From NCBI GenBank assembly GCA_020354025.1, contig CP070638.1:2778578-2842577 (forward strand): a stretch of DNA of 64,000 nt, given 5' to 3'. Source of the DNA: Fidelibacterota bacterium (lineage in GTDB: Bacteria; Fidelibacterota; Marinisomatia; SCGC-AAA003-L08; TS1B11). The translations under genes were made by a program, and so were the position numbers. Numbering within the stretch: position 1 is the stretch's first letter; each line of letters opens with the position of its first letter. A model generated the notes under the pieces. It was given only the letters and a program-made list of their open reading frames with translations, searched no databases and was not told where the DNA came from. This document shows, one piece after another, positions 1 through 9,337 of this stretch.

Positions 1-1
1 A

Positions 2-130
2 ATGGAGCAGCGGCTGGCGCGTATACCCGAGGAGCAGGCCTACAAGAAAAATTACGATTACGTCGTGGTCAATGATGACCTTGAACGTGCGGTTAATGCA
101 GTTGAAAAAGCAATAATGGAGGTGAAATGA
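2..130 (+). CDS. gmk: Guanylate kinase, C-terminal end (partial)
   Basis: Only the last 42 codons are inside the window, read in the frame ending at TGA 128-130. The visible end contains YDYVVVNDDLERAV, the usual C-terminal signature of guanylate kinase, followed by a short amphipathic helix. The enzyme phosphorylates GMP to GDP in the cytoplasm. Its stop overlaps the start of rpoZ (ATGA), the common gmk-rpoZ arrangement, which supports the call despite the small fragment. The P-loop and nucleotide-binding parts lie upstream of the window. Confidence 0.85.
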   Translation: MEQRLARIPEEQAYKKNYDYVVVNDDLERAVNAVEKAIMEVK

Positions 131-426
131 AGGTAGAGACGTTGTCATTCCAGGAGATACTCAGTCATACCCCGGACGTATTCGAGGCGGTGGTTGTTGC
201 CGGGCATCGGGCGCGGCAGATAAACTCCCGGCGGGTAGCCGAACGGGTAGACTTCGAGGAAGAATATCTCGAAGAGGATTATCAGATAATAACTCCCATT
301 GATGAGGATGCTTATGTGGAGGAAGAAAAGTCCACCGTCCTGGCAATGGATGATTTCCTGAATGACCGGCTCAATTGGCGCTATTTCGATCCGGATAGCG
401 AAGAAACTTCGGAGGAATCCGAGTAA
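127..426 (+). CDS. rpoZ: DNA-directed RNA polymerase omega subunit
   Basis: A 99-aa protein whose N-terminal half carries the omega hallmark of a helix ending in VVVAGHRARQINSRR (about residues 22-36), the segment that contacts the beta-prime subunit and helps RNA polymerase assemble. The C-terminal half is very acidic (runs of E and D), which is usual for omega proteins of this type. The ATG overlaps the gmk stop by four bases, so the two are translationally coupled. The family call rests on the motif, the size and the gmk neighbour. Confidence 0.85.
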   Translation: MKVETLSFQEILSHTPDVFEAVVVAGHRARQINSRRVAERVDFEEEYLEEDYQIITPIDEDAYVEEEKSTVLAMDDFLNDRLNWRYFDPDSEETSEESE

Positions 427-439
427 TTCAGCAAGTATC

Positions 440-1186
440 ATGTCCCCACCCGTTGATCATGCAGTTTGCTACCTGCGACGTCATCAGGCACTTTACGGAG
501 ACCAGTTGTCCCTGGACCAACCTATTACACCTGATAAGCCGCTCCGGGCTCACGAGAATGTAGATGAACAAGCAGCGTCCCTGGCCGCCTTTGAGGAGGA
601 AATCCGCGAATGCAGGAAGTGTACTTTGGAAGCCGCGCGGACCAAATTCGTTTTTGGAGTGGGCAGCCCGGAGGCAGATATGGTCTTTGTAGGGGAAGCC
701 CCCGGCTATGAGGAGGACCGTCAGGGAGAGCCCTTTGTGGGCAAGGCCGGCAAGCTCCTTGATCGGATTCTGGCGGCCATCCAGCTGTCCCGCCGGGAGG
801 TTTACATATGCAATATCCTCAAGTGCCGACCACCGAATAACCGCGATCCGCTGGCAGCGGAAGTGAGCCAGTGCCTCCCCTACCTTAAAGAGCAGCTGCG
901 AATCATACATCCCAAGCTCGTCGTAGCCCTTGGGCGGGTGGCGGCTAAGACCCTGCTAGGAGTGGAAGAGAGTCTCAAGAATATGCGGCAACAGGTGTAC
1001 AACTACGAGGGTGTGGAGTTGCGGGTGACGTACCACACAGCAGCCCTACTACGCAACCCGGCATTGAAGGCCCCGGCCTGGGAAGACTTTCAGGCCATCC
1101 GTGACCGCTATCGGGAGCTGACAGGCCAGCCGCCCATAGAGAGCCAGGGCAAATCCCAATCAGCGGGCAAAAGCACTACCAGCTGA
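440..1186 (+). CDS. Type-4 uracil-DNA glycosylase (Fe-S family)
   Basis: A 248-aa uracil-DNA glycosylase that removes uracil from DNA to start base-excision repair. Four cysteines at about residues 58, 61, 129 and 145 have the spacing of the family's [4Fe-4S] ligands. The GEAPG active-site motif is at 85-89, followed by the conserved GxPFVGxAGxLL stretch, then NILKCRPPNNRDP. The frame is open further upstream to 362, but that would overlap rpoZ heavily, so ATG 440 is preferred. The C-terminal tail is Ser/Lys-rich. It sits 9 bases before dnaB in a replication/repair group. Confidence 0.93.
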   Translation: MSPPVDHAVCYLRRHQALYGDQLSLDQPITPDKPLRAHENVDEQAASLAAFEEEIRECRKCTLEAARTKFVFGVGSPEADMVFVGEAPGYEEDRQGEPFVGKAGKLLDRILAAIQLSRREVYICNILKCRPPNNRDPLAAEVSQCLPYLKEQLRIIHPKLVVALGRVAAKTLLGVEESLKNMRQQVYNYEGVELRVTYHTAALLRNPALKAPAWEDFQAIRDRYRELTGQPPIESQGKSQSAGKSTTS

Positions 1187-1195
1187 GGACCCATT

Positions 1196-2593
1196 ATGGC
1201 TAAAAAAGAGAACGGGGAACTGCGCCTTCCGCCCCAGAACCTGGAAGCCGAACAGGCAGTTCTGGGAGCTATCCTATTGGACCCCAAGGCCCTGGATCGG
1301 GTGTTACCCGTCCTGCCCAAAAACGCCTTTTATAAAGAAGCCCATAACCGCATCTATGACGCTATGCTGGAGCTGCAGAATATAGGGGATCCCGTTGACT
1401 CGGTGACTCTCACTAACCTTCTAGCCAAGCAAGGAATGCTGGAAAAAATTGGCGGCGCATACTATATCACCGGGTTAGTGGAAGAGTTACCATCAGCGGC
1501 CAACGTGGAACACTACGCCGATATCGTCCGTGAAAAGCACATATTAAGGGAGATCATCGACACTGCTTATGAGATGAGCACAGATGCATACGAAGGCCAG
1601 GGAGAACCCAACGAACTGCTGGACTCCGCTGAACATCGTCTCTTTGACCTTCAGCGTCGATCAGCGGGAACGAAGTCGGTAGGTATTGAGCCTATTTTAC
1701 ATAAAAGCCTGACGAAAATCGATAAGCAACATCATGACCGGAAGCTCGGGTACACCGGATTGCCATCAGGTTTCCCTGATCTAGATGACATGACCGACGG
1801 ATTCCAGCCGTCAGACCTTGTCATTCTCGCTGGGCGACCATCCATGGGCAAAACTGCCCTAGCTCTTGGTATCGCACGCAATACTGCCAAGGTTTATGAC
1901 CACAGGGTAGGATTATTCAGTATGGAAATGTCCGAATACCAGGTGGCCCTCCGGCTTATGACGGCTGAAGCCAGGATTGACTCCCACAAGCTACGACGGA
2001 GACAACTTTCAAAACAGGACTGGCCTAAAATCTCCAAAGCGGCTGGAGAGTTATCTGAATTGCCTATTTATCTAGATGACTCCGCAGGATTGAATATCCT
2101 GGAGCTTCGTTCCAGGATCAGGCGTCTCAAGGCTGATTACGACATTGAAATGGCCATAATTGATTATCTCCAGCTGCTTTCAGGACACGGGCGATCGGAA
2201 AACCGACAGCAGGAAATTGCGGAAATGACCCGTTCCTTGAAGGGACTTGCCAAAGAGCTCGACATAGTGATCCTAGCCTTATCTCAACTTTCCAGGGCAC
2301 CTGAACAGAGGCCGGGGAAGGACAAGCGGCCGATCATGTCTGATTTGCGGGAATCGGGTGCCATCGAACAGGACGCAGACGTCATTTTATTTCTTTATCG
2401 TCCCTGGATTTACAGCCGGGCAGATAAGCACGTTGGACTGGCTGAAGTAATCATTGGAAAGCAACGCAACGGACCCACGGGAAAAGTCGATCTCACATTC
2501 GTCTCGAAATACGCAGGATTTGAATCCGTTGCGCCTGGAGAGAAAGAGGCCAGACTGGCAGCAGAGGCGATTGAAGAGGAACCTCCTTTCTAA
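1196..2593 (+). CDS. dnaB: Replicative DNA helicase DnaB
   Basis: A 465-aa hexameric helicase that unwinds DNA at the replication fork. The N-terminal helical domain (about residues 12-120, beginning PQNLEAEQAVLGAIL) is followed by a linker and the RecA-like ATPase. Walker A is GRPSMGKT (213-220) and Walker B is IIDYLQLL (321-328). The late motif with SDLRESGAIEQDAD is present, as is the C-terminal segment with GKQRNGPTG. Length is typical and no intein is present. Its stop overlaps the next start (TAATG), coupling it to rel. Confidence 0.97.
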   Translation: MAKKENGELRLPPQNLEAEQAVLGAILLDPKALDRVLPVLPKNAFYKEAHNRIYDAMLELQNIGDPVDSVTLTNLLAKQGMLEKIGGAYYITGLVEELPSAANVEHYADIVREKHILREIIDTAYEMSTDAYEGQGEPNELLDSAEHRLFDLQRRSAGTKSVGIEPILHKSLTKIDKQHHDRKLGYTGLPSGFPDLDDMTDGFQPSDLVILAGRPSMGKTALALGIARNTAKVYDHRVGLFSMEMSEYQVALRLMTAEARIDSHKLRRRQLSKQDWPKISKAAGELSELPIYLDDSAGLNILELRSRIRRLKADYDIEMAIIDYLQLLSGHGRSENRQQEIAEMTRSLKGLAKELDIVILALSQLSRAPEQRPGKDKRPIMSDLRESGAIEQDADVILFLYRPWIYSRADKHVGLAEVIIGKQRNGPTGKVDLTFVSKYAGFESVAPGEKEARLAAEAIEEEPPF

Positions 2594-4800
2594 TGGTCGT
2601 AGACGCCCTCAGGCAGATACTCCCTAGTAGCGGCCCCGCTGATCCCCGTCGTCAACCGGCCAAATTCCAGACCATCATAGGCAATATGAACCTTGACGGC
2701 GAGCAGAATAAGGACGAAATCGAGGAATTTCTTTGGCGGGCCTACCAGACGGCGGAGAGAGTCCACGCGGAACAGACACGCAAGTCCGGAGAGCCGTATT
2801 TCGAGCACTGTTATCAAGTGGCTCTGCTACTGTCGGAATGGCGTATGGATCCCATTACCATCGCTGCGGGGCTGCTGCATGACTCTATTGAGGATACTCC
2901 CTACTCCACAGACGATCTTGCGGAGCAATTCGGCCCGGAGGTATGTCACCTGGTGGAGGGAGTAACCAAGCTTTCTGACATCAAGTTCCGCAGTCAGGCC
3001 GAGCGACAGGCTGAAAACTATATGAAAATGCTCCTGTCTGTTGCCAGGGATATTCGTGTGATCATTATCAAGTTCGCCGACCGTGTTCATAATATGCGCA
3101 CTATTCAGCATCTACCCCTTATCAAGCAGCGGCGTATTGCCATCGAGACGCGGGATGTCTATGCCCCCCTGGCCCACCGTCTGGGGATAGCCCGAGTGAA
3201 GTGGGAGCTGGAGGACCTAGCCCTGAGAACCCTGGAGCCGGAGGCCTTCGCGGACCTGGTAAAAAAAGTACGGGATTCCCGGTCGGAACAGGAAAAACAC
3301 ATAGAGGAATTCGCCGGTCCGATCCGTGAGCTGCTGGAAGTCAATCACATTAAAGCCAAGATTGTAGGCCGACCCAAGCATTACTACTCCATTTGGGGGA
3401 AGATGCAGCGTCGGCGGGTAAACTTCGAGGAGATTTACGATCTACTGGCTATCCGTATTATTGTTGATCGCGTGGATGAGTGCTATGCCGCTTTGGGGAT
3501 TATTCATCAGCTGAATACTCCCGTTCAGGAGCGTTTCAAGGATTTCATAGCCACTCCCAAGCTGAACGGCTATCAGTCCATCCATACCACCGTGGTGGGC
3601 ACCACCGGGAAAGTGGTGGAAGTTCAGATCAGGACCGATGAAATGGACCAGACCGCCGAAATCGGAGTGGCGGCCCACTGGCGCTATAAGGAGGACGCCC
3701 ACCTAGGCATCACACCCATGGACCGCCAGGTCCGCTGGCTGAGGGAGCTAGTGGAAGTAGTGCAGAATGAAAAGTCCACTCCGGAGGAGTTTCTGGAACT
3801 GCTCAGGATTGACCTGTTCAATGACGAGATCTTTGTTTTCACACCTAAGGGTGATCTCGTCCAGCTGCCAGTCGGAGCAACTCCAGTGGATATGGCCTTT
3901 GAGGTGCATACCGAAGTAGGCCTCCACTGTGTAGGGGCCAGAGTCAACGGTAAAATCGTGCCCCTGAACACTTTGTTGAACAACGGGGACACGGTGGAAA
4001 TTGTTACTTCCGAGCACCAGACTCCCGGTCATGCCTGGCTGAAGTTTGTTCAGACGGGAAAGGCGAAGACTCACATACGGAAGTTCATTCGCCGAGCCCA
4101 GCTGCAAGAGAGTGTTCGTCTGGGACGCGAAATGATGGACAAAGCTCTCCGCCGCCTGAAGCGTACTTCTCTTAAGAAGGAGCTGCGCAAAGATCCGCAA
4201 AGGGCGGGATTTGATACCGAGGATGCTTTGTATGCTGCCTTAGGACGCGGGGACGTCACAGTTCGGCAGATAATCGAAAAATTTGTACCGGATCTTGTTC
4301 CGGAGAGCATGGGTCTTGATAAAAAACTGACCCAGCCTCCCACTAGCCGACCGCGGAAATCGGCCCAGGGTGTGCGAGTAGATGGTATATCCGACCTGCT
4401 CATTTCCCTGGGAAAATGCTGTAATCCCATCCCTGGCGATGAGATTATCGGATTTGTTACGCGCGGCCGGGGGATTACCGTGCATCGAGTGACCTGCGTC
4501 AACCTCCCCTTGATCGGTGGAGACCAGGATCGCTACGTGGAGGTGGAATGGGATGTGGACAAACGGCGGGATTTTGTGGTCCAGCTGAAGATCGTAGCAG
4601 AGGACCGCAAGCACTTTCTCAAAGACGTCACGGAATCAATATCGAAGCTGAATACTAACATTGTCAGCGTCGACATGACGGTTGAGGAAGGCATCCTGAC
4701 CCTCTTTATGACAATAGAAGTGGACGGCATTCGCAAACTGGAGCGAATTAGGAACCGCTTGAAAATGATTCCTGGAATAATATACATGGAGCGTGAATAA
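2593..4800 (+). CDS. rel: Bifunctional (p)ppGpp synthetase/hydrolase (Rel/SpoT)
   Basis: A 735-aa stringent-response enzyme that makes and degrades (p)ppGpp. The HD hydrolase domain is intact, with EHCYQVA (about 71) and HDSIED (96-101). The synthetase domain has YDLLAIRIIV and RFKDFIATPKLNGYQSIHT; the RFKD form is typical of bifunctional enzymes rather than synthetase-only RelA. A TGS domain (IFVFTPKGDLVQLP), a conserved-cysteine region (GKCCNPIPGDEI) and a C-terminal ACT domain follow. The ATG at 2593 overlaps the dnaB stop. An internal ATG at 2686 (MNLDGEQNKD) would drop 31 poorly conserved residues and is a plausible alternative. Confidence 0.95.
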   Translation: MVVDALRQILPSSGPADPRRQPAKFQTIIGNMNLDGEQNKDEIEEFLWRAYQTAERVHAEQTRKSGEPYFEHCYQVALLLSEWRMDPITIAAGLLHDSIEDTPYSTDDLAEQFGPEVCHLVEGVTKLSDIKFRSQAERQAENYMKMLLSVARDIRVIIIKFADRVHNMRTIQHLPLIKQRRIAIETRDVYAPLAHRLGIARVKWELEDLALRTLEPEAFADLVKKVRDSRSEQEKHIEEFAGPIRELLEVNHIKAKIVGRPKHYYSIWGKMQRRRVNFEEIYDLLAIRIIVDRVDECYAALGIIHQLNTPVQERFKDFIATPKLNGYQSIHTTVVGTTGKVVEVQIRTDEMDQTAEIGVAAHWRYKEDAHLGITPMDRQVRWLRELVEVVQNEKSTPEEFLELLRIDLFNDEIFVFTPKGDLVQLPVGATPVDMAFEVHTEVGLHCVGARVNGKIVPLNTLLNNGDTVEIVTSEHQTPGHAWLKFVQTGKAKTHIRKFIRRAQLQESVRLGREMMDKALRRLKRTSLKKELRKDPQRAGFDTEDALYAALGRGDVTVRQIIEKFVPDLVPESMGLDKKLTQPPTSRPRKSAQGVRVDGISDLLISLGKCCNPIPGDEIIGFVTRGRGITVHRVTCVNLPLIGGDQDRYVEVEWDVDKRRDFVVQLKIVAEDRKHFLKDVTESISKLNTNIVSVDMTVEEGILTLFMTIEVDGIRKLERIRNRLKMIPGIIYMERE

Positions 4801-4802
4801 AC

Positions 4803-5129
4803 ATGAAAAGTAGTAACAGTATAACCTACACAAAAAAAGATGTAACCCAGCTAGTAGCCGAAAAGCTTGACAAGCCGGTATCCCAGATGAAAGCCCCGGT
4901 GGACGCAGTCTTTGAGTCTCTGCGGGAGATCATGAGTAAGAATCACCGAGCCTTGCGCGTCGAAATTCGCAACTTCGGCGTGTTCGAGGTGAAGCCGACA
5001 AAGGCTAAACCCCGGGCGCGCAATCCAAGGACTAACGAAGAGGTCTACGTCCCGCCCAGAAGGAAAAGCCACTTCAAACCCGGCCGGCTGCTCAAGCGGG
5101 TTCTCAGGGAACCCCTAGACCAGCTTTAG
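4803..5129 (+). CDS. HU/IHF-family DNA-binding protein
   Basis: A 108-aa histone-like protein. It begins with the family pattern TKKDVTQLVAEKL, has the RVEIRNFGVFEV core, and the DNA-binding arm with the conserved RARNPRTNEE-V-PPRRK segment. The C-terminal FKPGRLLKRVL matches HU/IHF ends. It is about 10-15 residues longer than standard HU at the N-terminus. It lies 2 bases after rel and just before ruvX. Whether it is a homodimeric HU or an IHF-like subunit cannot be told from sequence alone. Confidence 0.9.
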   Translation: MKSSNSITYTKKDVTQLVAEKLDKPVSQMKAPVDAVFESLREIMSKNHRALRVEIRNFGVFEVKPTKAKPRARNPRTNEEVYVPPRRKSHFKPGRLLKRVLREPLDQL

Positions 5130-5142
5130 ATCCACCTGGCTG

Positions 5143-5556
5143 TTGGCACGCATCCTCGGCATCGACTACGGTGAACGGCGTATCGGCTTGGCCGTCTCCG
5201 ATCCCACCTACCTCATCGCGCAGCCGCTTACCACCATAATCCGGAGGGACTCAGAGGTGTGGTGGAATGAGCTGGCGGCGATCATTGCCGAGCAGGAAGT
5301 AGAGGCCATCGTGGTGGGCTATCCACGCACCCTGAAGGGCTCAGCCTCCCATCAGACCCAAGTAGTTGACCAGTTTATCACCCGGCTCCAGGAACGGGAG
5401 TCGCTGCCAATTTACCGCTTTGATGAGCGCCTTACGTCGGTAGCCGCTAGAAGAGCCTTGCAACAGCAGGGTATCAAAACGGGACATCGGAAGGAGGCCG
5501 TGGACCGCACCGCCGCCGCCCTAATGCTCCAGGATTACCTGGACAGCCAGCGATGA
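5143..5556 (+). CDS. ruvX: Putative Holliday junction resolvase / pre-16S rRNA nuclease (YqgF)
   Basis: A 137-aa RNase H-fold nuclease. The N-terminus LGIDYGERRIGLAVSDP carries the first catalytic Asp, VVGYPRTLKG follows mid-protein, FDERLTSVAARRAL supplies a conserved Asp/Glu region, and DRTAAALMLQDYL carries the C-terminal catalytic Asp. In other bacteria YqgF matures the 5' end of 16S rRNA, and a Holliday-junction role has also been proposed. The start is a TTG at 5143, giving the expected family N-terminus. Its stop overlaps the lnt ATG. Confidence 0.92.
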   Translation: MARILGIDYGERRIGLAVSDPTYLIAQPLTTIIRRDSEVWWNELAAIIAEQEVEAIVVGYPRTLKGSASHQTQVVDQFITRLQERESLPIYRFDERLTSVAARRALQQQGIKTGHRKEAVDRTAAALMLQDYLDSQR

Positions 5557-7118
5557 ACAGCCGGGATATTATCACCTGGAGCCGGAACCTGCCCGACTCA
5601 TGGAAGCTGGTGCTGGCGGGAGTAGTCACCGGGCTCAGCTTCCCACCGGTTCCCCTGGGATTCCTGGCCTGGATAGGGCTTGTGCCACTGATAAATGCGT
5701 GGCTGAAATCTTCCTCCCCCTCCCGTTCTGCCTGGTATGGCTTCCTCTGGTCCCTGGGATTTCTGTTTGTGGTAATGTACTGGCTGGCTCTCAACACCGG
5801 AACCTACTGGTGGGCAGCTACAATGAGTATGGTGGCGGCGGTTTTGTTCCTGTCGCTCAACTATGCCCTCATCGGCTGGTGGTTCGGCTGGCTCCATGCC
5901 CGGCGGGGACGGGTGGCCTTGTGGCTGCTGCCTCTGGTCTGGGTCTGTGTGGAATTCCTGCGCAGCTTCGGCACTCTGGGCTTTCCCTGGATTGCCTTAG
6001 CTAACTCCCAGACAGGCTTTCTGCTGCTCATTCAGAACACCGAAATCTTCGGCATATACGGACTCAGTTTCTGGATTGTCCTGATCAATATCCTAGTGGT
6101 GGATCTGTTGCATGCGCATAAGAAGTTGATCTCTGCCCTGATATTGGTGGGCATATTCCTGTTTCCCTGGCTAAGCGGCTGGCTCCTGCTCCCCGAAGTA
6201 CCAGAGCCCACCCTGCGCGTGGGGGTGGTTCAGCCGAATGTCAATGCCGCCGAGAAGTGGATGCCGGAAATTCGGGATAGACATTTCAATCAGCTCATCG
6301 CACTCACCCGCCTGGCAGCCGTGGATTCGCCAGATGTGGTCTTCTGGCCAGAGGCCGCCACACCGGCCTATCTGCGAAGGGGGGGGCGGGGTTATTTGCG
6401 GCAAATCCAGGAGGAACTACGGCTCCTGCGACTCCCGGTCGTGACTGGAATGCCCGACTTTCAACGACTTCCCAACGGAAACGTCCACTATTACAATGCC
6501 GTGGGTTTTCTTGACAGTATGGGAATCCGCGACCAACAGTACAATAAAATCCAGCTAGTCCCCTTCGGTGAGTATATCCCCCTGTCAAAGTGGATCCCTG
6601 CCCTGAATTCACTTAACCTGGGACAGGGCAACTTCACGCATGGAACCGAATACACCGTCTTTTCCCTAGGCAGCCCTGCCGCAGGGGAAGATTCCATCTC
6701 ATTCAGCGTTGGAGTGTGTTTTGAGACTACTTTCCCGGGTTTGAATCGCAGGTTCGTGAGGGAGGGGGCCAGCTTCCTGGTGGGAGTAGTGAATGACGCC
6801 TGGTATCAGACCTCGTCCGGTCCCTACCAGCATGCCGCCCAAGCCCGCTTCCGGGCTGTAGAATTCCGCCGGCCGATGGTGCGGGCTGCCAATACCGGTA
6901 TCAGCATGGTCATCGATCAGGCCGGAAAGGTCGTTGCCTACTACGAGCTAAATAAGGAGGGAGTATTCACGGCCTCGATTGCGCCAGCCACCGACATGAC
7001 CTTCTATACGCGGTTCGGTGATCTGTTCGCTCTGCTTAGCGTGTTGGCAGCAATGATACTCTCCATCGTCGCCCATCGAAACCACTTGAGAGCTGGAGGT
7101 CAGTCTGAAGCAGCATAA
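5553..7118 (+). CDS. lnt: Apolipoprotein N-acyltransferase
   Basis: A 521-aa inner-membrane enzyme that adds the third acyl chain to lipoproteins. About six hydrophobic helices occupy residues 15-210, followed by a nitrilase-like domain. The catalytic triad is visible: Glu267 in FWPEAATP, Lys332 in YNKIQLVPFGEYIP and Cys389 in VGVCFETTFPG, close to the E. coli positions. One more helix lies near the C-terminus. It is translationally coupled to ruvX (ATGA). Its presence fits a diderm organism with many lipoproteins, several of which are encoded later in this window. Confidence 0.95.
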   Translation: MNSRDIITWSRNLPDSWKLVLAGVVTGLSFPPVPLGFLAWIGLVPLINAWLKSSSPSRSAWYGFLWSLGFLFVVMYWLALNTGTYWWAATMSMVAAVLFLSLNYALIGWWFGWLHARRGRVALWLLPLVWVCVEFLRSFGTLGFPWIALANSQTGFLLLIQNTEIFGIYGLSFWIVLINILVVDLLHAHKKLISALILVGIFLFPWLSGWLLLPEVPEPTLRVGVVQPNVNAAEKWMPEIRDRHFNQLIALTRLAAVDSPDVVFWPEAATPAYLRRGGRGYLRQIQEELRLLRLPVVTGMPDFQRLPNGNVHYYNAVGFLDSMGIRDQQYNKIQLVPFGEYIPLSKWIPALNSLNLGQGNFTHGTEYTVFSLGSPAAGEDSISFSVGVCFETTFPGLNRRFVREGASFLVGVVNDAWYQTSSGPYQHAAQARFRAVEFRRPMVRAANTGISMVIDQAGKVVAYYELNKEGVFTASIAPATDMTFYTRFGDLFALLSVLAAMILSIVAHRNHLRAGGQSEAA

Positions 7119-7122
7119 AGTC

Positions 7123-7734
7123 TTGCCGCTGATTTTCATCCTGGTCTTGGGCCGGATGCCATGCCTTCATGCCCGGGATACCGGCGGATCAGCTGAGAAG
7201 GGCGCACTGATCCGGTCGCTGATCATGCCCGGTTGGGGGCAGTACGCGCTGGGCGATCATAAAGTAGCCCGGAGGATGGTGCTAATAGAGACCGGCCTGT
7301 GGTTGAGCTATGCTCTAACCCGGGGGGCCACTGGTTGGTACCAGCAGGATTACCGGGCTTTTGCCGCACTTCACGCCGATGTTGCCTACCCCCTGAAATC
7401 GGATGCTTACTACTACCGCCTGGGACGGTACGATTCCATAACCGAGTATAACCAGGTTCAGCTACGGCAGCGCAACATCAGTGACGTATACCGCTTGGGG
7501 GAAGGCTACGACTGGCAATGGGACGATGCCGTCAGTCGTGAGCGGTACAAGAACCTGCACCGGGCCAGCCTGATTGCGGCTAAAGGGGCCTCCTTCATCC
7601 TGGGGGGCATGATAGTAAATCGGGCAGTTGCGGTTATTCATGTACTTTTTCTTTCCCGTATGGGGACAGCGGCTACGGCCAGCTGGACGCCCCTACCCGG
7701 CGGTGGTAGGTTAAGAATTCACTTGCTACTATAG
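7123..7734 (+). CDS. DUF5683-like exported/membrane protein
   Basis: About 203 aa with an N-terminal hydrophobic signal and the segment LIMPGWGQYALGDHKVARRMVLIETGLWLSYAL, which resembles the PGxGQ...-K motif of DUF5683-type proteins of the Bacteroidetes/FCB group. A second hydrophobic segment is near residues 155-175 (ASFILGGMIVNRAVAVIHVL). The start is uncertain: TTG 7123 is given, but an in-frame CTG at 7105 sits 4 bases after GGAGGT and would give a more normal signal peptide with basic residues in front. Function is unknown. Confidence 0.6.
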   Translation: MPLIFILVLGRMPCLHARDTGGSAEKGALIRSLIMPGWGQYALGDHKVARRMVLIETGLWLSYALTRGATGWYQQDYRAFAALHADVAYPLKSDAYYYRLGRYDSITEYNQVQLRQRNISDVYRLGEGYDWQWDDAVSRERYKNLHRASLIAAKGASFILGGMIVNRAVAVIHVLFLSRMGTAATASWTPLPGGGRLRIHLLL

Positions 7735-7735
7735 T

Positions 7736-8533
7736 ATGCTATTCCGCAGAACTGAGGACATGTCAACTGCAGGAGCACCTAAAGGAGCTCACTCCGGCTG
7801 GCTGCAGAGGGGCAATCATAATCCCCTGGTGATAGTGGTCCTGGTCATAGCCGGACTGCTGTCTATATCATTATCTAAGACCACGATTGAATTCGCCTAT
7901 GTGGCAGCTTTATTTGTGCTGTTGTGCCTGTTCCTAGGCCTACGTCTGATCCCCCTGGGACGCAGCATCAGGCTTATGCTCCCCTGGACCATGGCTTTTT
8001 TTGCCATTCACCTGACTTTTTCCTATATTTCCGGTCCACGGGCGGGTCTGGTAGATGTTCTCCGCCGGGAGTTTATCATACTGCTCCGGTTCATCGGCCT
8101 GGCCGGAGCGATGGGCGTTCTCCGGGAAGGAATGGATGCCCAATCCCTAGTAGATAGTATCAAGACCCTGATGGACCGCCTTCGAGTCAGAAGCCGCCGC
8201 GTGGAAGACTTCCTGCAGATACTCCGGCTTATCCTGGTATTTATCCCCCAAGTAATGCGGGAATACCAGAGTCTGGAGCGATTTAACCTGGCCCTAGGCT
8301 TTACACCGCCAGGCACCCTGCGGGAGAGGATCAGATTTTACGGCGGCAACTTGCTACCGGTGATGTCACGCTCCCTGACTAGAGCCCGTCAGCTGGGGGA
8401 AATCATGACCCTGAGGGGGTATGGACGAGCCATTCCGCGAGGCCAGCTTACACCCCTGCCATTCCGGTTACAGGATAGTGTGGCGGTAGCTGTCATTGCG
8501 GTACTCCTGGGTAGCTCGGGATGGGTGTTTTAA
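7736..8533 (+). CDS. ecfT: EcfT-like transmembrane subunit of an energy-coupling factor transporter
   Basis: A 265-aa membrane protein with four to five hydrophobic helices and the long cytosolic helical region typical of EcfT/CbiQ. Two short A-R-x motif regions that normally couple to the ATPases are recognisable (ERFNLALGF and RARQLGEIMTLRGYGR). EcfT carries micronutrient-binding S components and two EcfA ATPases, but no ATPase or S component is encoded near it here. It overlaps truA by 13 bases. In many Firmicutes the order is ecfA1-ecfA2-ecfT-truA, so the ecfT-truA adjacency supports the call. Confidence 0.82.
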   Translation: MLFRRTEDMSTAGAPKGAHSGWLQRGNHNPLVIVVLVIAGLLSISLSKTTIEFAYVAALFVLLCLFLGLRLIPLGRSIRLMLPWTMAFFAIHLTFSYISGPRAGLVDVLRREFIILLRFIGLAGAMGVLREGMDAQSLVDSIKTLMDRLRVRSRRVEDFLQILRLILVFIPQVMREYQSLERFNLALGFTPPGTLRERIRFYGGNLLPVMSRSLTRARQLGEIMTLRGYGRAIPRGQLTPLPFRLQDSVAVAVIAVLLGSSGWVF

Positions 8534-9270
8534 ATTTCAAGCTGCTCATTGAATACGACGGTACGGCCTTTCACGGCTGGCAGCTCCAACGCCGGGAACG
8601 TACCATCCAGGCCGATCTGGAAGCGGCCTTAAAACAGGTGACGACTCAGCAGAAGGTCACGGTCACCGGGGCTGGTCGCACGGATGCCGGCGTCCACGCC
8701 CGGGGTCAGGTGGCCAACGTGAAACTGGATACCACTATCCCGCCGGAACAGCTGCGGCTGGCTGTCAATAGCCAACTAGCGGAGGACATCCGGGTCAAGA
8801 CTATTGAGGTGGTCCCTGATGTCTTCCACGCCCGAAAAAGCGCGGTAGTGCGCCGATACAGTTATGCAATGACCGCTGCCCGGCCCGTTCTCGGACGGCA
8901 GTACGTATGGCCTGTGAGGCATTCCCTCAACCGGGACTTGCTTTTACGATGCGCTGGACAGGTCACCGGGGAACATGACTTCGCCGGTTTCGCCCGGACT
9001 AATGCGAACGTGGATTCTACTATCTGCCGTGTGGAGATTTCCCGATGGGAGTTAAGCGAGTTCGATATGGTATATCACATAGCAGCAGACCGCTTTCTCC
9101 ACCACATGGTCCGCTACCTGGTGGGTACCATGGTAGAGGTTGCACGAGGGCGATACACCGTGGAACAGTTTTGCACCCAGATTGAAGAAGGTCCCGGGTA
9201 TATAACTGTTTATAGGGCACCGGCGCGGGGGCTGGTCCTAGAAGAAGTGTCGTACCCGTTGACAAATTAA
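8521..9270 (+). CDS. truA: tRNA pseudouridine(38-40) synthase TruA
   Basis: A 249-aa tRNA-modifying enzyme. The N-terminal IEYDGTAFHGWQLQ is the family signature, and the catalytic aspartate is Asp55 in GAGRTDAGVHARGQ. Later conserved pieces HDFAGFART and FLHHMVRYLVGT are present. TruA isomerises uridines 38-40 in the anticodon stem. The start overlaps the end of ecfT by 13 bases. Length is normal. Confidence 0.97.
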   Translation: MGVLNFKLLIEYDGTAFHGWQLQRRERTIQADLEAALKQVTTQQKVTVTGAGRTDAGVHARGQVANVKLDTTIPPEQLRLAVNSQLAEDIRVKTIEVVPDVFHARKSAVVRRYSYAMTAARPVLGRQYVWPVRHSLNRDLLLRCAGQVTGEHDFAGFARTNANVDSTICRVEISRWELSEFDMVYHIAADRFLHHMVRYLVGTMVEVARGRYTVEQFCTQIEEGPGYITVYRAPARGLVLEEVSYPLTN

Positions 9271-9337
9271 TCGGATTCGTGAGGTGAAGCTAACAGCACA
9301 AGGCATTTGCGAGAATAAAAATCAGCAAGGTATACAT

